Assembly: GCF_009789675.1 (NCBI RefSeq)
Contig: NZ_CP046913.1
Location: 2,170,001-2,234,000, forward strand
Length of the DNA stretch: 64,000 bases
Direction of reading: 5' to 3'
From: Paraburkholderia acidisoli
GTDB taxonomy: Bacteria; Pseudomonadota; Gammaproteobacteria; Burkholderiales; Burkholderiaceae
Below the pieces are notes generated by a model. That model was not told where the DNA came from. It did no database searches and saw only the letters and a program-made list of their open reading frames with translations. Position numbers and translations under genes: made by a program. Positions 35,284 through 44,884 of the stretch are shown here, one piece after another (the stretch's first letter is position 1; the number at the start of each line of letters is the position of its first letter).

Positions 35284-36236
35284 ACCGGCGCGCATCGAAG
35301 GCCGGCGGCGGCGGCAAAGCCACGGGCGACACGCTGCACGGCGTGGTGATCGCCGCGCACGGGCGCCACTATCTCGTTGCGCCCGACAGCGGCGGCGCGA
35401 ACCTGCAATGCTTCCCGCGCGGCAAGAAAAGCGAGGTGGCCGTGGGCGATCGCGTCGAGTATCAGTCGACCTCCGCCGACCAGGGCGTGATCGTCGCGAT
35501 CGGCGAGCGGCGCAATCTGCTCTATCGCTCGGACCAGTACAAGTCCAAGCTCTTCGCGGCGAATCTCGATCAACTGCTGATCGTGCTCGCCACAGAGCCG
35601 CATTTCAGCGAAGACCTGCTCGGACGCGCGCTCGTGGCGGCGGAAGCCAACGGCCTCACGCCGCTCATCGTGCTCAACAAGATCGACGTGGAAGCCGCGT
35701 TGCCGCTCGCGCGCCAGCGGCTCGAACGCTATCGCGCGTTGGGTTATACGGTGCTGGAGCTTTCCGTGAAGGGCCGGCCCGAAGCGGCGCGCGCCGCGCT
35801 CGCCGACCATCTGCACGGTCATCAGACCATCCTGCTCGGGCAGTCGGGTATGGGCAAATCGACGCTCGTGAACCTGCTGATTCCCGACGCCGAAGCCGCC
35901 ACGCGCGAGATCTCGACGGCGCTCAACAGCGGCCGCCACACCACCACGTTCACGCGGCTGTACAAACTGCCCGCCATGGACTCGCAAAGCGGCGGCGCGC
36001 TGATCGATTCGCCGGGCTTCCAGGAATTCGGCCTCTATCACCTCACCGAAGGCACGCTGGAACGCGCGTTCCCCGAGTTTCGCCCGTTGCTGCCAAATTG
36101 CCGCTTCTACAACTGCCATCACCTGCACGAGCCGGGCTGCGCGATTCTCGAGGCGGTGCAGGACGGCCGCATCGCGCCCGAGCGTCACGCGCTCTACGCG
36201 CAGCTCGTGCACGAGATCAGCCAGATCGTGCGCTAA
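35280..36236 (+). CDS. rsgA: Small ribosomal subunit biogenesis GTPase RsgA
   Basis: Circularly permuted GTPase that checks maturation of the 30S subunit. It has 318 residues. An OB-fold (about 20-75) is followed by the permuted motifs: G4 NKID near 138, then G1 GQSGMGKST near 189 and G3 DSPGFQEFG near 242. The zinc-binding end [15 protein letters not shown] is complete. The ATG overlaps the stop of the M48 gene. The N-terminus ([14 protein letters not shown]) is basic and flexible, as usual. Confidence 0.95.
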   Translation: MNRRASKAGGGGKATGDTLHGVVIAAHGRHYLVAPDSGGANLQCFPRGKKSEVAVGDRVEYQSTSADQGVIVAIGERRNLLYRSDQYKSKLFAANLDQLLIVLATEPHFSEDLLGRALVAAEANGLTPLIVLNKIDVEAALPLARQRLERYRALGYTVLELSVKGRPEAARAALADHLHGHQTILLGQSGMGKSTLVNLLIPDAEAATREISTALNSGRHTTTFTRLYKLPAMDSQSGGALIDSPGFQEFGLYHLTEGTLERAFPEFRPLLPNCRFYNCHHLHEPGCAILEAVQDGRIAPERHALYAQLVHEISQIVR

Positions 36237-36247
36237 CGGCGCCGCCT

Positions 36248-36580
36248 ATGCTCAAGCTCGTGCGCGCGCCGAATCTGCTGATCGCCCAGCACTGGATGAA
36301 CATCCTGGCCACCGCCGGCGTGCCGTGCGAGTTGCACAACCGCTACCTGAGCGGCGCGATGGGCGAGATTCCAGCCGAGCAATGCGCGCCCGAAATCTGG
36401 CTCACCGACGAGCGCGACGAAAAGCTCGCGCGGCGCCTGATCGACGAAGCCACGCAAGGGCCGCCCGCGGGTGCGCCGTCATGGCGCTGCGCGCAGTGCG
36501 GCGAGACGCTCGAAGCGCAGTTCACCGTGTGCTGGAATTGCGGGCGCGACCGCGACGTGCGCGACCTGCTGGACGAATGA
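36248..36580 (+). CDS. DUF2007-type protein with C-terminal zinc ribbon
   Basis: A 110-residue cytosolic protein. The N-terminal two thirds resemble the DUF2007 signal-transducing fold (LVRAPNLLIAQHWMNIL, LHNRYLSGAMGEIP, EIWLTDERDEKLARRLI). The last 35 residues carry two CxxC pairs (CAQCGE, CWNCGR), a zinc ribbon. It starts 12 bp after rsgA and is probably in the same operon. Function unknown. Confidence 0.85.
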   Translation: MLKLVRAPNLLIAQHWMNILATAGVPCELHNRYLSGAMGEIPAEQCAPEIWLTDERDEKLARRLIDEATQGPPAGAPSWRCAQCGETLEAQFTVCWNCGRDRDVRDLLDE

Positions 36581-36610
36581 CATCGCCGCGCATCGACGTA
36601 AAAACAACAA

Positions 36611-36635
36611 GGGCCGCTGATTAGCGGCCCTTTTT
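36611..36635. terminator. Terminator after the rsgA operon
   Basis: GGGCCGCT (36611-36618) and AGCGGCCC (36623-36630), 4-nt loop, TTTTT after. An A-rich left flank lets it also serve the convergent CobD/CbiB-like gene. Confidence 0.88.
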
Positions 36636-36652
36636 ACGACGCGCGGCTGGCG

Positions 36653-37594
36653 TTACAGCCAGACCGCGATCGTCAGCATGAGCAGCAGGATCATCCACAG
36701 GATCACGGCGCGCCACACGAGGCCCACGGCCGATTGCAGCGTGCGCGGCGTGCAGTCGTCGCCCACGGTGTACGGGCCGCCCTCGCCCGGCTGCTGCGCG
36801 ATGACCTCCACGCTCGGCGCCTCGGCGAGCGGCCCGGAAAGACGCGCGCCCAGCGCGCCGCTGCCCGTGGCGAGCAGCACGCCTTCGTTGGTGTCGGGCC
36901 ACGTGTTGGTGTGATTGCGCCACGCGTAGATCGCGTCCTCGAAATTACCGACGATGGCGAAGCCAAGCGACGTGAGGCGCGCCGGAATCCAGTCGATCAC
37001 GAAGAACACCTGCTGCGCGAAATTCGAAAACGCCTCGGTGCGGTCGTCGGCGGGACGCGACCATTCGCGCGCCAGATATTCGGCGATACGGTACAGCACC
37101 GCGCCGGCCGGCCCGATCGGCACGAGAAACCAGAAGAACACGCCGAACACGTGGCGGTGGGAGGCCACCACGGCGTGGATGAGCGTGTGGCGCACGATCT
37201 CGCTCACGGGCATGTCCACGGCGTCGATGCCGGTCCATTCGCTGAGGATTTCGCGGGCGCGCGGCACGTCGTCGTTGTTGAGCGCGAGGTGAATGTCGGT
37301 GAAATAGTGGCTGAACTGGCGGAAGCCCAGCGTGAAATACACCACCACCACGTTCCACAGGAACGCCAGCACGAAGCTGATGTGGAACAGCACGTAGTAG
37401 ACGAGCGCGGTGGCGAGCGTCCACGGCAGCACCACCACGAGCCACGCCAGCACACCGTGCTTCTGCTTGCCGGCGTCGAAGCCGTGCGCGGCCCATTCCG
37501 CATTGAGGCGCACGAGCGCCATGACGGGATTATTGGGCGACAGCGCCCGCACCTGCTCGATGACGAGGGCCAGCAATACGGAGAAGAAGGTCAT
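36653..37594 (-). CDS. CobD/CbiB-family membrane protein
   Basis: A 313-residue inner-membrane protein with about five hydrophobic helices, related to CobD/CbiB and AmpE. Conserved-looking segments are MTFFSVLLALVIEQVRAL at the start, DIHLALNNDDVPRAREIL in the middle and the membrane-anchored end WRAVILWMILLLMLTIAVWL. No other cobalamin genes are nearby, so a true adenosylcobinamide-phosphate synthase role is doubtful. AmpE-like sensing is an alternative. The ATG at 37594 has GAAGAAGG upstream. Confidence 0.8.
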   Translation of the reverse strand: MTFFSVLLALVIEQVRALSPNNPVMALVRLNAEWAAHGFDAGKQKHGVLAWLVVVLPWTLATALVYYVLFHISFVLAFLWNVVVVYFTLGFRQFSHYFTDIHLALNNDDVPRAREILSEWTGIDAVDMPVSEIVRHTLIHAVVASHRHVFGVFFWFLVPIGPAGAVLYRIAEYLAREWSRPADDRTEAFSNFAQQVFFVIDWIPARLTSLGFAIVGNFEDAIYAWRNHTNTWPDTNEGVLLATGSGALGARLSGPLAEAPSVEVIAQQPGEGGPYTVGDDCTPRTLQSAVGLVWRAVILWMILLLMLTIAVWL

Positions 37595-37745
37595 GCGAAA
37601 CGCCGTGCAATTTCGGGGTTTTTGGAATTTTGCAACGATATCACAGGGCCAGATGTGCCTGACATGCGGCAGCGAACCCGGCTGCAAACACGCAACAGTC
37701 CTGCGCCGTCGCACGCGGCGTGCGCGCGCCGCGCCACGCCGCGTG

Positions 37746-38432
37746 CTAGGCGCGCAGGAACCGGTAGAAGTTGCGCAACATGCCCGCCGTCGCGCCCCAG
37801 ATGAAGTGATCGGCGCCCACGGCCGCGCCCTGCTGCGGATACGGCATCGCGAAGAAACGGCGCTCGCCGCCTTCCCAGCGGAAGACGCGCACTTCGTGAT
37901 TGGCCGGGTTCATCAGAAACGCGAGCGGCACTTCGAAGATGCTCGCCACTTCGAGCGAGTCGGCGGTCACCGTGAAGGGCTCGTGCACGAGGCCGATCAC
38001 GGGCGTCACGCGAAAGCCCGTGCCGGTGAGATAGTCGGGCAGCGCGCCCAGCACCTCGACGCGTGCGGGATCGAGATCGACCTCCTCCTGTGCCTCGCGC
38101 AACGCGGCCGCCGCGGGCGTGGCGTCGGCGGGTTCGCGGCTGCCGCCCGGAAAGCTCACCTGGCCCGCGTGATTGCTGAGATTGTCGGCGCGCTGCGTGA
38201 GCATCACGCTCAGGCCCGCCGCGCGCACCACCAGCGGCACGAGCACGGCGGCTTCGCGCGGATCGCGAATATCGGCTTTGCGGGCTTCCTGCGGCTCCGG
38301 GTCCCACGGCAGGCGCTGCGCGAAGCGCGCGCGCAAGCCCTCGGGCGTGAGCCGCGCGGGATCGACGGGAGGCAGGTCGGCGCCCGTCGATTCGATCGGC
38401 AGGCTTTCGGGTTCAAATACAGGACGGATCAA
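37746..38432 (-). CDS. NUDIX hydrolase, CoA pyrophosphatase type (NudL-like)
   Basis: A 228-residue NUDIX protein expected to split CoA or its derivatives into adenosine-3',5'-bisphosphate and phosphopantetheine. The Nudix box runs from GGSREP through LREAQEEVDLD near 96-118, and the upstream signature NHAGQVSFPGG is that of the NudL/CoAse group. Start ATG at 38432. It lies just downstream of the rplS terminator on the same strand. Confidence 0.9.
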   Translation of the reverse strand: MIRPVFEPESLPIESTGADLPPVDPARLTPEGLRARFAQRLPWDPEPQEARKADIRDPREAAVLVPLVVRAAGLSVMLTQRADNLSNHAGQVSFPGGSREPADATPAAAALREAQEEVDLDPARVEVLGALPDYLTGTGFRVTPVIGLVHEPFTVTADSLEVASIFEVPLAFLMNPANHEVRVFRWEGGERRFFAMPYPQQGAAVGADHFIWGATAGMLRNFYRFLRA

Positions 38433-38480
38433 CGGCTATCTCGGATTATTCGCATCGACGAATAGTTTGAGGCCAAAAAG

Positions 38481-38507
38481 AAAAAAGCACCCCGAAGGGT
38501 GCTTTTT
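38481..38507 (-). terminator. Terminator of the rpsP-rimM-trmD-rplS operon
   Basis: GCACCC (38487-38492) and GGGTGC (38497-38502) around CGAA. In the minus direction T6 (38481-38486) follows. It lies 11 bp after the rplS stop. Confidence 0.9.
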
Positions 38508-38517
38508 CTTACAGCTT

Positions 38518-38916
38518 TTACGCCTGCTCGGCGGCCGGAGCAGCTGCGCGGTCTTTCGACACCAGCTTTTCCTTGATACGTGCCTTCTTGCCCGAGAGGT
38601 TGCGCAGGTAGTACAGCTTCGCGCGACGCACGTCGCCACGACGCTTCACCACGATGCTGGCGAGCAGCGGCGAGTACGTCTGGAACGTACGCTCGACGCC
38701 TTCACCCGACGAGATCTTGCGCACGATGAACGACGAGTTCAGGCCGCGGTTACGCTTCGCGATCACGACGCCTTCGTATGCCTGAACGCGCTTGCGGTTA
38801 CCTTCAACCACGTTCACGTTGACGATCACCGTATCGCCGGGAGCGAATTCGGGGATGGTCTTCTCGCCCAGCACGCGCTGGATTTCTTCCTGTTCGAGTT
38901 TTGCAATCAGATTCAT
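38518..38916 (-). CDS. rplS: 50S ribosomal protein L19
   Basis: A 132-residue ribosomal protein sited at the 30S-50S interface. It carries the typical core [40 protein letters not shown] and [19 protein letters not shown], with a longer Ala-rich tail than E. coli L19. It is the last gene of the four-gene operon and has AGGAG upstream of the ATG at 38916. Confidence 0.97.
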   Translation of the reverse strand: MNLIAKLEQEEIQRVLGEKTIPEFAPGDTVIVNVNVVEGNRKRVQAYEGVVIAKRNRGLNSSFIVRKISSGEGVERTFQTYSPLLASIVVKRRGDVRRAKLYYLRNLSGKKARIKEKLVSKDRAAAPAAEQA

Positions 38917-39072
38917 GACTGACTCCTAAAGCCATCTTGTCGGCGTTCGTACCTGCGCTGGCGTTCGCACGCTCAGCAACGACGGCCCCGATAGAGGATG
39001 GATTCACAACTGGCACCGTTCACGCATGAAGCGGCACCGCCTATGGCGCCCCGCGCGCCCTCGACCGCAGCC

Positions 39073-39840
39073 TTACGCTCCGTTCGATTCCTTCGCGAGA
39101 CTTGCGAGCCATGCCTCGTCGGCACGGCTCAGCATCTTGTTCTTTCTGGCCCGCTCGATCAGATCGGGCCGTTTGTTCCACGTGTTGCGCAACGCCTCGC
39201 GGCGACGCCACTGCTCGATTTCCTTGTGATGGCCGCCGAGCAGCACATCGGGCACCCGCACGCCGTCGTATTCTTCCGGACGCGTATAGTGCGCGCAATC
39301 GAGCAAACCGTCGACGAAGCTGTCCTGCACCGCCGAAAGCGCGTCGTTGAGCACGCCCGGCAGATGCCGCACCACCGCGTCCATCAACGCCATCGCGGGC
39401 AGTTCGCCGCCCGACAGCACGAAGTCGCCGAGGCTGACTTCTTCGTCGACGTGACGGTCGACGAGCCGCTGGTCGATCGCCTCGTAGCGGCCGCACAGCA
39501 GCACCAGACCGGGCTCCTGCGCGAAGCCCATCACGCGTTCGTGCGTGAGCGGCTTGCCTTGGGGCGACATCAGCAGCACGCGCGGCGCCGCGACACCGGC
39601 TTGCGCCTGGGCCGCTTTCGCCGCACCGATCGCCGCTTCGAGCGGCTTGGCCAGCATGACCATGCCGGGGCCGCCGCCATACGGGCGATCGTCGATCGTA
39701 CGGTAGTTGTCGGTCGTGAAATCGCGCGGATTCCACGTACGCAACGCGTAGCGCTCCTGCTTCACCGCCCGGCTGGTGATACCCCAGTCGGTCAGCGCGC
39801 GGAACATCTCGGGAAAGAGCGTTACGACATCGAACTGCAT
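39073..39840 (-). CDS. trmD: tRNA (guanine-37-N1)-methyltransferase
   Basis: Methylates G37 of tRNAs with S-adenosylmethionine, preventing +1 frameshifts. It has 255 residues, normal. The trefoil-knot SPOUT motifs are visible: [27 protein letters not shown], and the SAM-binding knot [15 protein letters not shown]. It is the third gene of the rpsP operon, with 64 bp between it and rimM. Confidence 0.96.
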   Translation of the reverse strand: MQFDVVTLFPEMFRALTDWGITSRAVKQERYALRTWNPRDFTTDNYRTIDDRPYGGGPGMVMLAKPLEAAIGAAKAAQAQAGVAAPRVLLMSPQGKPLTHERVMGFAQEPGLVLLCGRYEAIDQRLVDRHVDEEVSLGDFVLSGGELPAMALMDAVVRHLPGVLNDALSAVQDSFVDGLLDCAHYTRPEEYDGVRVPDVLLGGHHKEIEQWRRREALRNTWNKRPDLIERARKNKMLSRADEAWLASLAKESNGA

Positions 39841-39904
39841 CGCTCTCTCCGTCAGCGAATCAGGGACAAACCCAGAGGCTCAACCCGAAGGGTCGAACCC
39901 AGGA

Positions 39905-40639
39905 TCAATAATCGGCGTCCCAGTCGACGACGATACGCTTCGCCGCCAGGTCCACCGTCTTCACGAATACGCCGACGAACGGAATCAGGCGCTCGCCGGT
40001 GACCGGCTTGCCTTCCTTGTCCGTGGACGGATACGTGATGCGCAATACCGACTGCGCGCCGTTGTCGATCAGGTCGGCAACCTTGCCCAGCTCCACGCCC
40101 GCCTCGTTGGCGACGTCGAGCCCGATCAGGTCGACCCAGTAATACTCGTCGGCTTCGGGCGCGGGGAATTCGGCACGCGTCACGTAGACGCGCGCACCGC
40201 GCAGGCGCAGCGCCGCCTCGCGGTCGTCCACGCCCGCCAGCTGCGCGACGACGCTGTCGCCGTGCACCTTGGCGCTCACGCGCCCTGCGGAATGGAACTC
40301 GCGATGCGACTGACCTTCGCGGCCCTTGATGAGCCACCAGCGCGTGGCCGACAGCAGCGCGCGGCCGTCCTGTGCGTGCGGCGCCACCTTGACCCAGCCT
40401 TTGAGGCCGTAGGCGTCGACCACCGCGCCGACTTCGACCGCGTCGGCCGGCCAGCTTGCCGTGGATTCGGCGCGCAGCGGCTCTGCCGCAGGCGCGGCTT
40501 TCGCCGCGCTGTCGCGCGCCGGCTTGCGGACGAATGCGCCAAACGACGGAGCGTTACGGCGATTCGCGCCGCCGGTTGCTTCGTCGCTCGACGCTGTGTT
40601 TGCCGTTACGGCAGATTTGGCGTCGTCATGCGCAGACAT
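39905..40639 (-). CDS. rimM: 16S rRNA-processing protein RimM with an N-terminal extension
   Basis: 30S maturation factor. It has 244 residues; the RimM core begins near residue 72 ([18 protein letters not shown]). Two beta-barrel regions follow, including the end [26 protein letters not shown]. The first 70 residues (Ala/Ser/Pro/Lys-rich) are a low-complexity extension not found in E. coli RimM. The ATG at 40639 is kept because no later start is well placed; internal GTG codons near residue 72 would give a classic-length protein. Confidence 0.92.
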   Translation of the reverse strand: MSAHDDAKSAVTANTASSDEATGGANRRNAPSFGAFVRKPARDSAAKAAPAAEPLRAESTASWPADAVEVGAVVDAYGLKGWVKVAPHAQDGRALLSATRWWLIKGREGQSHREFHSAGRVSAKVHGDSVVAQLAGVDDREAALRLRGARVYVTRAEFPAPEADEYYWVDLIGLDVANEAGVELGKVADLIDNGAQSVLRITYPSTDKEGKPVTGERLIPFVGVFVKTVDLAAKRIVVDWDADY

Positions 40640-40734
40640 CGGCAACCCTCGCGGCCAGCTTGAACTCGTACGCGCACGCCATACCAACCCTCATGTGCGC
40701 ACGAAGATGAAACACGTACAACTGTCGAAAAGAC

Positions 40735-40998
40735 TTAAGCAGCCGGCGTAGCGGCAGCAGCCTTTTGCGATTCCTTCACGAGACGCTCGACGGCCGGCGA
40801 CATTTGCGCGCCGTTTTCCTTCCAGTACGTCACGCGATCTTGAGCGATACGCAGCGTTTCACCCTTGGTAGCGACCGGGTTGTAGAAGCCCACGCGCTCG
40901 ATGAAACGGCCGTCGCGACGGTTGCGCGAATCGGTTGCGACGATGTTGTAGAACGGGCGCTTCTTCGAGCCGCCGCGTGCCAGACGGATGATGACCAT
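40735..40998 (-). CDS. rpsP: 30S ribosomal protein S16
   Basis: An 87-residue ribosomal protein. The N-terminal block [20 protein letters not shown] and the middle [12 protein letters not shown] are diagnostic. It is the first gene of rpsP-rimM-trmD-rplS, so the operon promoter should lie in 41000-41200. The frame runs on to 41106, but the family starts at 40998. Confidence 0.97.
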   Translation of the reverse strand: MVIIRLARGGSKKRPFYNIVATDSRNRRDGRFIERVGFYNPVATKGETLRIAQDRVTYWKENGAQMSPAVERLVKESQKAAAATPAA

Positions 40999-41230
40999 AC
41001 TAAAATCCTTGAAAACCGGGGGTTCGGGACTACTGAAACACGCGATTATAGCTGGAAACCAGAGGCATAACAAACACTTAACGGGAATTTGCGCGTCAAG
41101 CGACAAAGAATCCCGGCAAAGCCCGCCGCCAGCAGCCCCGCAGGCCGCGCCGAAAGCGGCGCTACGCGACCTTCAATCAACCGGCTCGCGCCCCACTATG
41201 ATCCACGGCGGGCGGGCCCTGGAGCGGAAT

Positions 41231-42445
41231 GTGACGACCAATCTGGCAAGCCCCGGAAAACGCCCGCAGCCCCGTTGCTCGCGCGATACGGTGCCGTTTT
41301 TCGCGCGCGCGTCAGCCGGTGCGACGGCGCGGTTGCGCACGGCATGGCTCGCGCTCGCCCTCCTCCTGCTGCTCGCGGCGCCGTTCGCGCGCGCGGCGCT
41401 GCCCATCGACCGGATCAAGCTGCCGCCCGGCTTCCATATAGAAGTGCTTTCCGCCGAGGTGCCGGGCGCGCGCGAAATGACGCTGTCCGACAGCGGCATT
41501 CTGTATGTGGGCAGCATGACCGGCGATGTCTACGCGCTCGAACTCAAGGACGGCAAGCTCGCGAAGCGCCACGTGGTGGCCTCGGGGCTCACCATGCCGG
41601 TGGGCGTGGCATGGCACGACGGCTCGCTCTATGTTTCCGCCGTTTCGTCGATCGTGCGCCTGCCCGATATCGACCGGCATCTCGACTCGCCGCCCAGGCC
41701 GGTCATGGTCACCGATGCCCTGCCGAAGGAGCGCCACCACGGCTGGAAGTTCATCGCCTTCGGCCCCGACGGCAAGCTCTACGTGCCGCAAGGCGCGCCC
41801 TGCAACGTCTGCCTGCCGCCGAACGATCCGCAGCGCACGCACTTCGCCATGCTCGGCCGCATGGACCCGGACGGCTCGCACTACGAAACCATCGCGCGCG
41901 GTGTGCGCAACACCGTGGGCTTCGCGTGGCATCCGCAGACGCACGAACTCTGGTTCACCGACAACGGCCGCGACATGCTGGGCGACGACATCCCCGACGA
42001 CAAGCTCAACCGTCTCGCGCACGTGGGCGAAGACTTCGGCTTTCCGTATTGCCACGGCGGCAACGTGCCCGACCCCGAGTTCGGCGCGGGCCACCCGTGC
42101 AGCGGCTTCACGCCGCCCGTGGCGAAACTCGGCGCGCACGTCGCGGCGCTCGGCATGCGCTTCTACACCGGCACGATGTTCCCGGCCGGGTACGCGAACA
42201 GCATCTTCATCGCCGAACACGGCTCGTGGAATCGCAGCAAGAAAGCGGGCTATCGCGTGGTGCGCGTGAGCGTGGACGCGAACGGCGCGAACGCGCGCCA
42301 GGACGTGTTCGCGCAAGGCTGGCTCGATGGCGACGAAAGCCAGTGGGGCCGCCCCGCCGACGTGCTGCCGCTGCCCGACGGGTCGCTGCTCATCAGCGAC
42401 GACTATGCGGGCGCGATTTATCGCGTGACGTACAGCAAGCCGTAA
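41231..42445 (+). CDS. PQQ-type sorbosone/glucose dehydrogenase-like protein
   Basis: A 404-residue secreted protein of the soluble beta-propeller sugar dehydrogenase family. A basic head and hydrophobic signal segment (about 38-58, WLALALLLLLAAPFARA) precede the propeller, with VGVAWHDGSLYVSAVSSI, HGWKFIAFGPDGKLYVPQGAP and ADVLPLPDGSLLISDDYAG. The paired Cys in CNVC and the later PYC/PC residues suggest disulphides. The GTG at 41231 is preferred for its GGAG; an ATG at 41198 is in frame. Substrate unknown. It is divergent from rpsP. Confidence 0.85.
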   Translation: MTTNLASPGKRPQPRCSRDTVPFFARASAGATARLRTAWLALALLLLLAAPFARAALPIDRIKLPPGFHIEVLSAEVPGAREMTLSDSGILYVGSMTGDVYALELKDGKLAKRHVVASGLTMPVGVAWHDGSLYVSAVSSIVRLPDIDRHLDSPPRPVMVTDALPKERHHGWKFIAFGPDGKLYVPQGAPCNVCLPPNDPQRTHFAMLGRMDPDGSHYETIARGVRNTVGFAWHPQTHELWFTDNGRDMLGDDIPDDKLNRLAHVGEDFGFPYCHGGNVPDPEFGAGHPCSGFTPPVAKLGAHVAALGMRFYTGTMFPAGYANSIFIAEHGSWNRSKKAGYRVVRVSVDANGANARQDVFAQGWLDGDESQWGRPADVLPLPDGSLLISDDYAGAIYRVTYSKP

Positions 42446-42574
42446 GCGTCGCGCTTCGGCCTCGGTTCGCGTTCGCGCGTTGTGCGCTCTGGTTGCTGGC
42501 ATAAGCGCGCGCTGGTGTTGGGACGCTCGCGCGCGACATACAATGCCAGCCGACGTCCACGACCGCCCGAGCCC

Positions 42575-43048
42575 ATGCCCAACGAGAACAACGCCGCACG
42601 CTTTCGCTCCAAGACGCTCACCGCCGCGCTCGCCTTCCTGTTCGGCAGCCTCGGCGCGCATCGCTTCTATTTATATGGCCCGCGCGACGTGTGGGGTTGG
42701 GCGCACGTGATCGGCACACTGCTCGGTATTCCGGGCGTGATGCTGCTCGCGGCGACCGAACGCGCTTCGATTTTCGGCTGGGTGCTGGCCGTGATCGGCG
42801 CGGTTTCGGTGCTCTCGGCGTTTCTCGCGGCCATCGTCTACGGTCTGCGCCCCGACGCGAAATGGGACGCGCAGTTCAACGCCGCCTTCGCGCAGGCCGG
42901 GCGCGCGAGCCGCTCGGGCTGGACCGTGATCTTCGTCGTCATCTTCTCGTTATTGATTGGCGCGTTTCTGCTGATGACGGGTCTCGCGCTCTCGTTCCAG
43001 ACGTACTTCGAATCGCAGGTCGAGGCGGCCAAGGCAATCTCGCAATAA
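42575..43048 (+). CDS. TM2-domain membrane protein
   Basis: A 157-residue membrane protein. The TM2 signature is present: FLFGSLGAHRFYLYGPRDVW followed by a second helix, then two further hydrophobic helices (about 65-90 and 115-140). The function of bacterial TM2 proteins is unknown. TACAAT at 42539-42544 could be its -10 box. It ends 30 bp before the convergent radical SAM gene. Confidence 0.85.
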   Translation: MPNENNAARFRSKTLTAALAFLFGSLGAHRFYLYGPRDVWGWAHVIGTLLGIPGVMLLAATERASIFGWVLAVIGAVSVLSAFLAAIVYGLRPDAKWDAQFNAAFAQAGRASRSGWTVIFVVIFSLLIGAFLLMTGLALSFQTYFESQVEAAKAISQ

Positions 43049-43077
43049 CGACGCTCGAACGACGCGGCTTTGGGCGC

Positions 43078-44241
43078 TCAAAACAGATCGAGCTGCGGCT
43101 TCTCGCGCACGGTCTTGTCGCGCATGAACGCCGACATGTCGAGAATGCCGTGGCGCCGCTCGTTGAGACCGAGGCGCTTCACGGCATTGTGAAAGCGCTG
43201 CTTGAGCAGGTCGGCCCACAAGCCCGTGCCCTTCATGCGCTGCGCGAAATCCGAGTTGTAATCCTTGCCGCCGCGCATGTCGCGCACGCGGCTCATCACG
43301 CGATCCGCGCGCTGCGGAAAATGCGCGGCGAGCCAGTCGTGAAAGAGCGGCGCGACTTCCCACGGCAAGCGCAGCACGATATAGCTCGCGCTCGTCGCGC
43401 CCGCCTCGGCGCACGCTTCGAGCACGCGCTCCATGTCCGGCTCGGTGACGAACGGGATCACCGGCGCGATGCTCACGCCCACCGGAATGCCCGCCTCGGC
43501 CAGCGTGCGGATGGTGCGCAGCCGCCGCGACGGCGTGGCCGCGCGCGGCTCCAGCGTGCGCGCGATATTGGCGTCGAGCGTGGTGATGGTGATGGCGGCC
43601 ATGAACTGCCGACGCTGCGCCATGGGCACGAGCAGGTCGAGATCGCGCTCGATCAGCGACGACTTGGTGATGGCCGCGAACGGATGCTGACGCTCGGCGA
43701 GCACCTCGACCACGCCGCGCGTGAGACGCAGATCGCGCTCGACCGGCTGCCAGGCGTCGGTGTTCACGCCCAGCGCGATGGGCTCCGGCTCGTAAGACGG
43801 TTTCGCGAGTTCGCGCAGCAGCAACTCGCGCGCGTTGATCTTGGCGTAGATGCGGCTTTCGAAGTCGAGCCCCGGCGACAAGCCCAGATAACTGTGCGTG
43901 GGCCGCGCGAAGCAGTAGATGCAGCCGTGCTCACAACCGCGATACGGATTGAGCGAGACGCTGAACGGAATGTCGGGCGACTGGTTGCGCGTGAGGATGC
44001 TCTTCGCGCGTTCCTCGAATACCTGCGTGCGCAACGCGGGCTCGCCGTCTTCTTCACCTGCCTGCGGCTCGCTCACGTGCTGCCAGCCGTCGTCGAATGC
44101 TTCACGCTGATCGATTTCGTAGCGCCCCTGCAGATTCGTGACCGCGCCCCGCCCCTTGCGCGGCGCGAGCGGTTTGGCCGGCAACAGCGGTTGCCAGTCG
44201 GAGTCGGGGTCGACAGCGGGACGGGGTTTGGAATCGGGCAC
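43078..44241 (-). CDS. Radical SAM protein of the PA0069/SplB-like group
   Basis: A radical S-adenosylmethionine enzyme of about 387 residues. The iron-sulphur motif is CEHGCIYC near residue 108, preceded by NPYRG as in spore photoproduct lyase-like proteins. Further SAM-domain features are ALGVNTDAWQPVER and TITTLDANIARTLEPRA. There is no ATG: the start is either GTG at 44241 or TTG at 44256, and neither has a Shine-Dalgarno. The promoter is overlapped by a LexA box, so a role in DNA-damage response is likely. The substrate is unknown. Confidence 0.85.
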   Translation of the reverse strand: MPDSKPRPAVDPDSDWQPLLPAKPLAPRKGRGAVTNLQGRYEIDQREAFDDGWQHVSEPQAGEEDGEPALRTQVFEERAKSILTRNQSPDIPFSVSLNPYRGCEHGCIYCFARPTHSYLGLSPGLDFESRIYAKINARELLLRELAKPSYEPEPIALGVNTDAWQPVERDLRLTRGVVEVLAERQHPFAAITKSSLIERDLDLLVPMAQRRQFMAAITITTLDANIARTLEPRAATPSRRLRTIRTLAEAGIPVGVSIAPVIPFVTEPDMERVLEACAEAGATSASYIVLRLPWEVAPLFHDWLAAHFPQRADRVMSRVRDMRGGKDYNSDFAQRMKGTGLWADLLKQRFHNAVKRLGLNERRHGILDMSAFMRDKTVREKPQLDLF

Positions 44242-44267
44242 GGGAATACAAAACAAAAGCGGCTGGG

Positions 44268-44287
44268 TACTGTACGAATATACAGTA
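44268..44287 (-). promoter_or_regulatory. LexA (SOS) box over the radical SAM gene promoter
   Basis: TACTGTACGAATATACAGTA on the + strand: CTGT-N8-ACAG with palindromic ends, matching the LexA consensus. It sits inside a 19-bp-arm inverted repeat (44256-44299, one mismatch). On the minus strand TCGACA (44304-44299) and TATATT (44282-44277) form a -35/-10 pair with 16-bp spacing, so LexA would cover the -10 box. Confidence 0.85.
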
Positions 44288-44395
44288 CTCAGCCGCTTTG
44301 TCGAGCCGTAAAAACGGGGAACTGTTGCCCGGCGAATGGGAAGATCGATGCAGCCGTTCCGCTCGCGTTCCCCTTACGTTCCGCCCATGTCGCGC

Positions 44396-44884
44396 TCAAT
44401 CGCCCACGGCGATCGTCAGCGTCTCCTTGATCTCTTCCATCACCACATAGCTCTTCGACTGCACCGCGCCCGGCAGTTGCAGCAGGATGTCGCCCAGCAG
44501 CTTGCGGTAGTCGGCCATTTCGCCAATACGCGCCTTGATCAGATAGTCGAAGTCGCCCGAAACCAGATGGCATTCGAGCACCTCGGGAATCTTCTGCACC
44601 TCGCGGCGAAACTGGTCGAACATGTTGCCGCTCTTGTGGTCGAGCGTGATCTCCACGAACACCAGCAGCGCCGCGCCCAGCACCGTGGGATTCACACGCG
44701 CGTAATAGCCGGTGATGACGCCGTCGCGCTCCATGCGCTTCACACGCTCGATGCACGGCGTGACCGACAGCCCGACCTGTTCCGCGAGGTCTTTCATCGC
44801 CATGCGGCCGTCCTGTTGCAGCAGTTTCAGGATGCGATGATCGAGACGGTCCAGCGCGCGAACCGGTTGACGCTGCGTTCTCAT
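44396..44884 (-). CDS. Lrp/AsnC-family transcriptional regulator
   Basis: A 162-residue regulator. The N-terminal winged helix (about 10-60: LDRLDHRILKLLQQDGRMAMKDLAEQVGLS, given here only as family marks LQQDGRM and LAEQVGLSVTPCIERVKRME) is followed by the RAM effector-binding domain (about 70-160, HLVSGDFDYLIKARI). It is divergent from dadA. In enteric bacteria and Pseudomonas, Lrp or its relatives control dadA in response to alanine or leucine, so it is probably the dadA regulator. Confidence 0.92.
   Translation of the reverse strand: MRTQRQPVRALDRLDHRILKLLQQDGRMAMKDLAEQVGLSVTPCIERVKRMERDGVITGYYARVNPTVLGAALLVFVEITLDHKSGNMFDQFRREVQKIPEVLECHLVSGDFDYLIKARIGEMADYRKLLGDILLQLPGAVQSKSYVVMEEIKETLTIAVGD

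Noticed and set aside
36653..37594. Adenosylcobinamide-phosphate synthase as a firm call
   Set aside because: The fold resembles CobD/CbiB, but no other cobalamin genes are nearby and AmpE-like proteins look similar. Kept as a family-level call.
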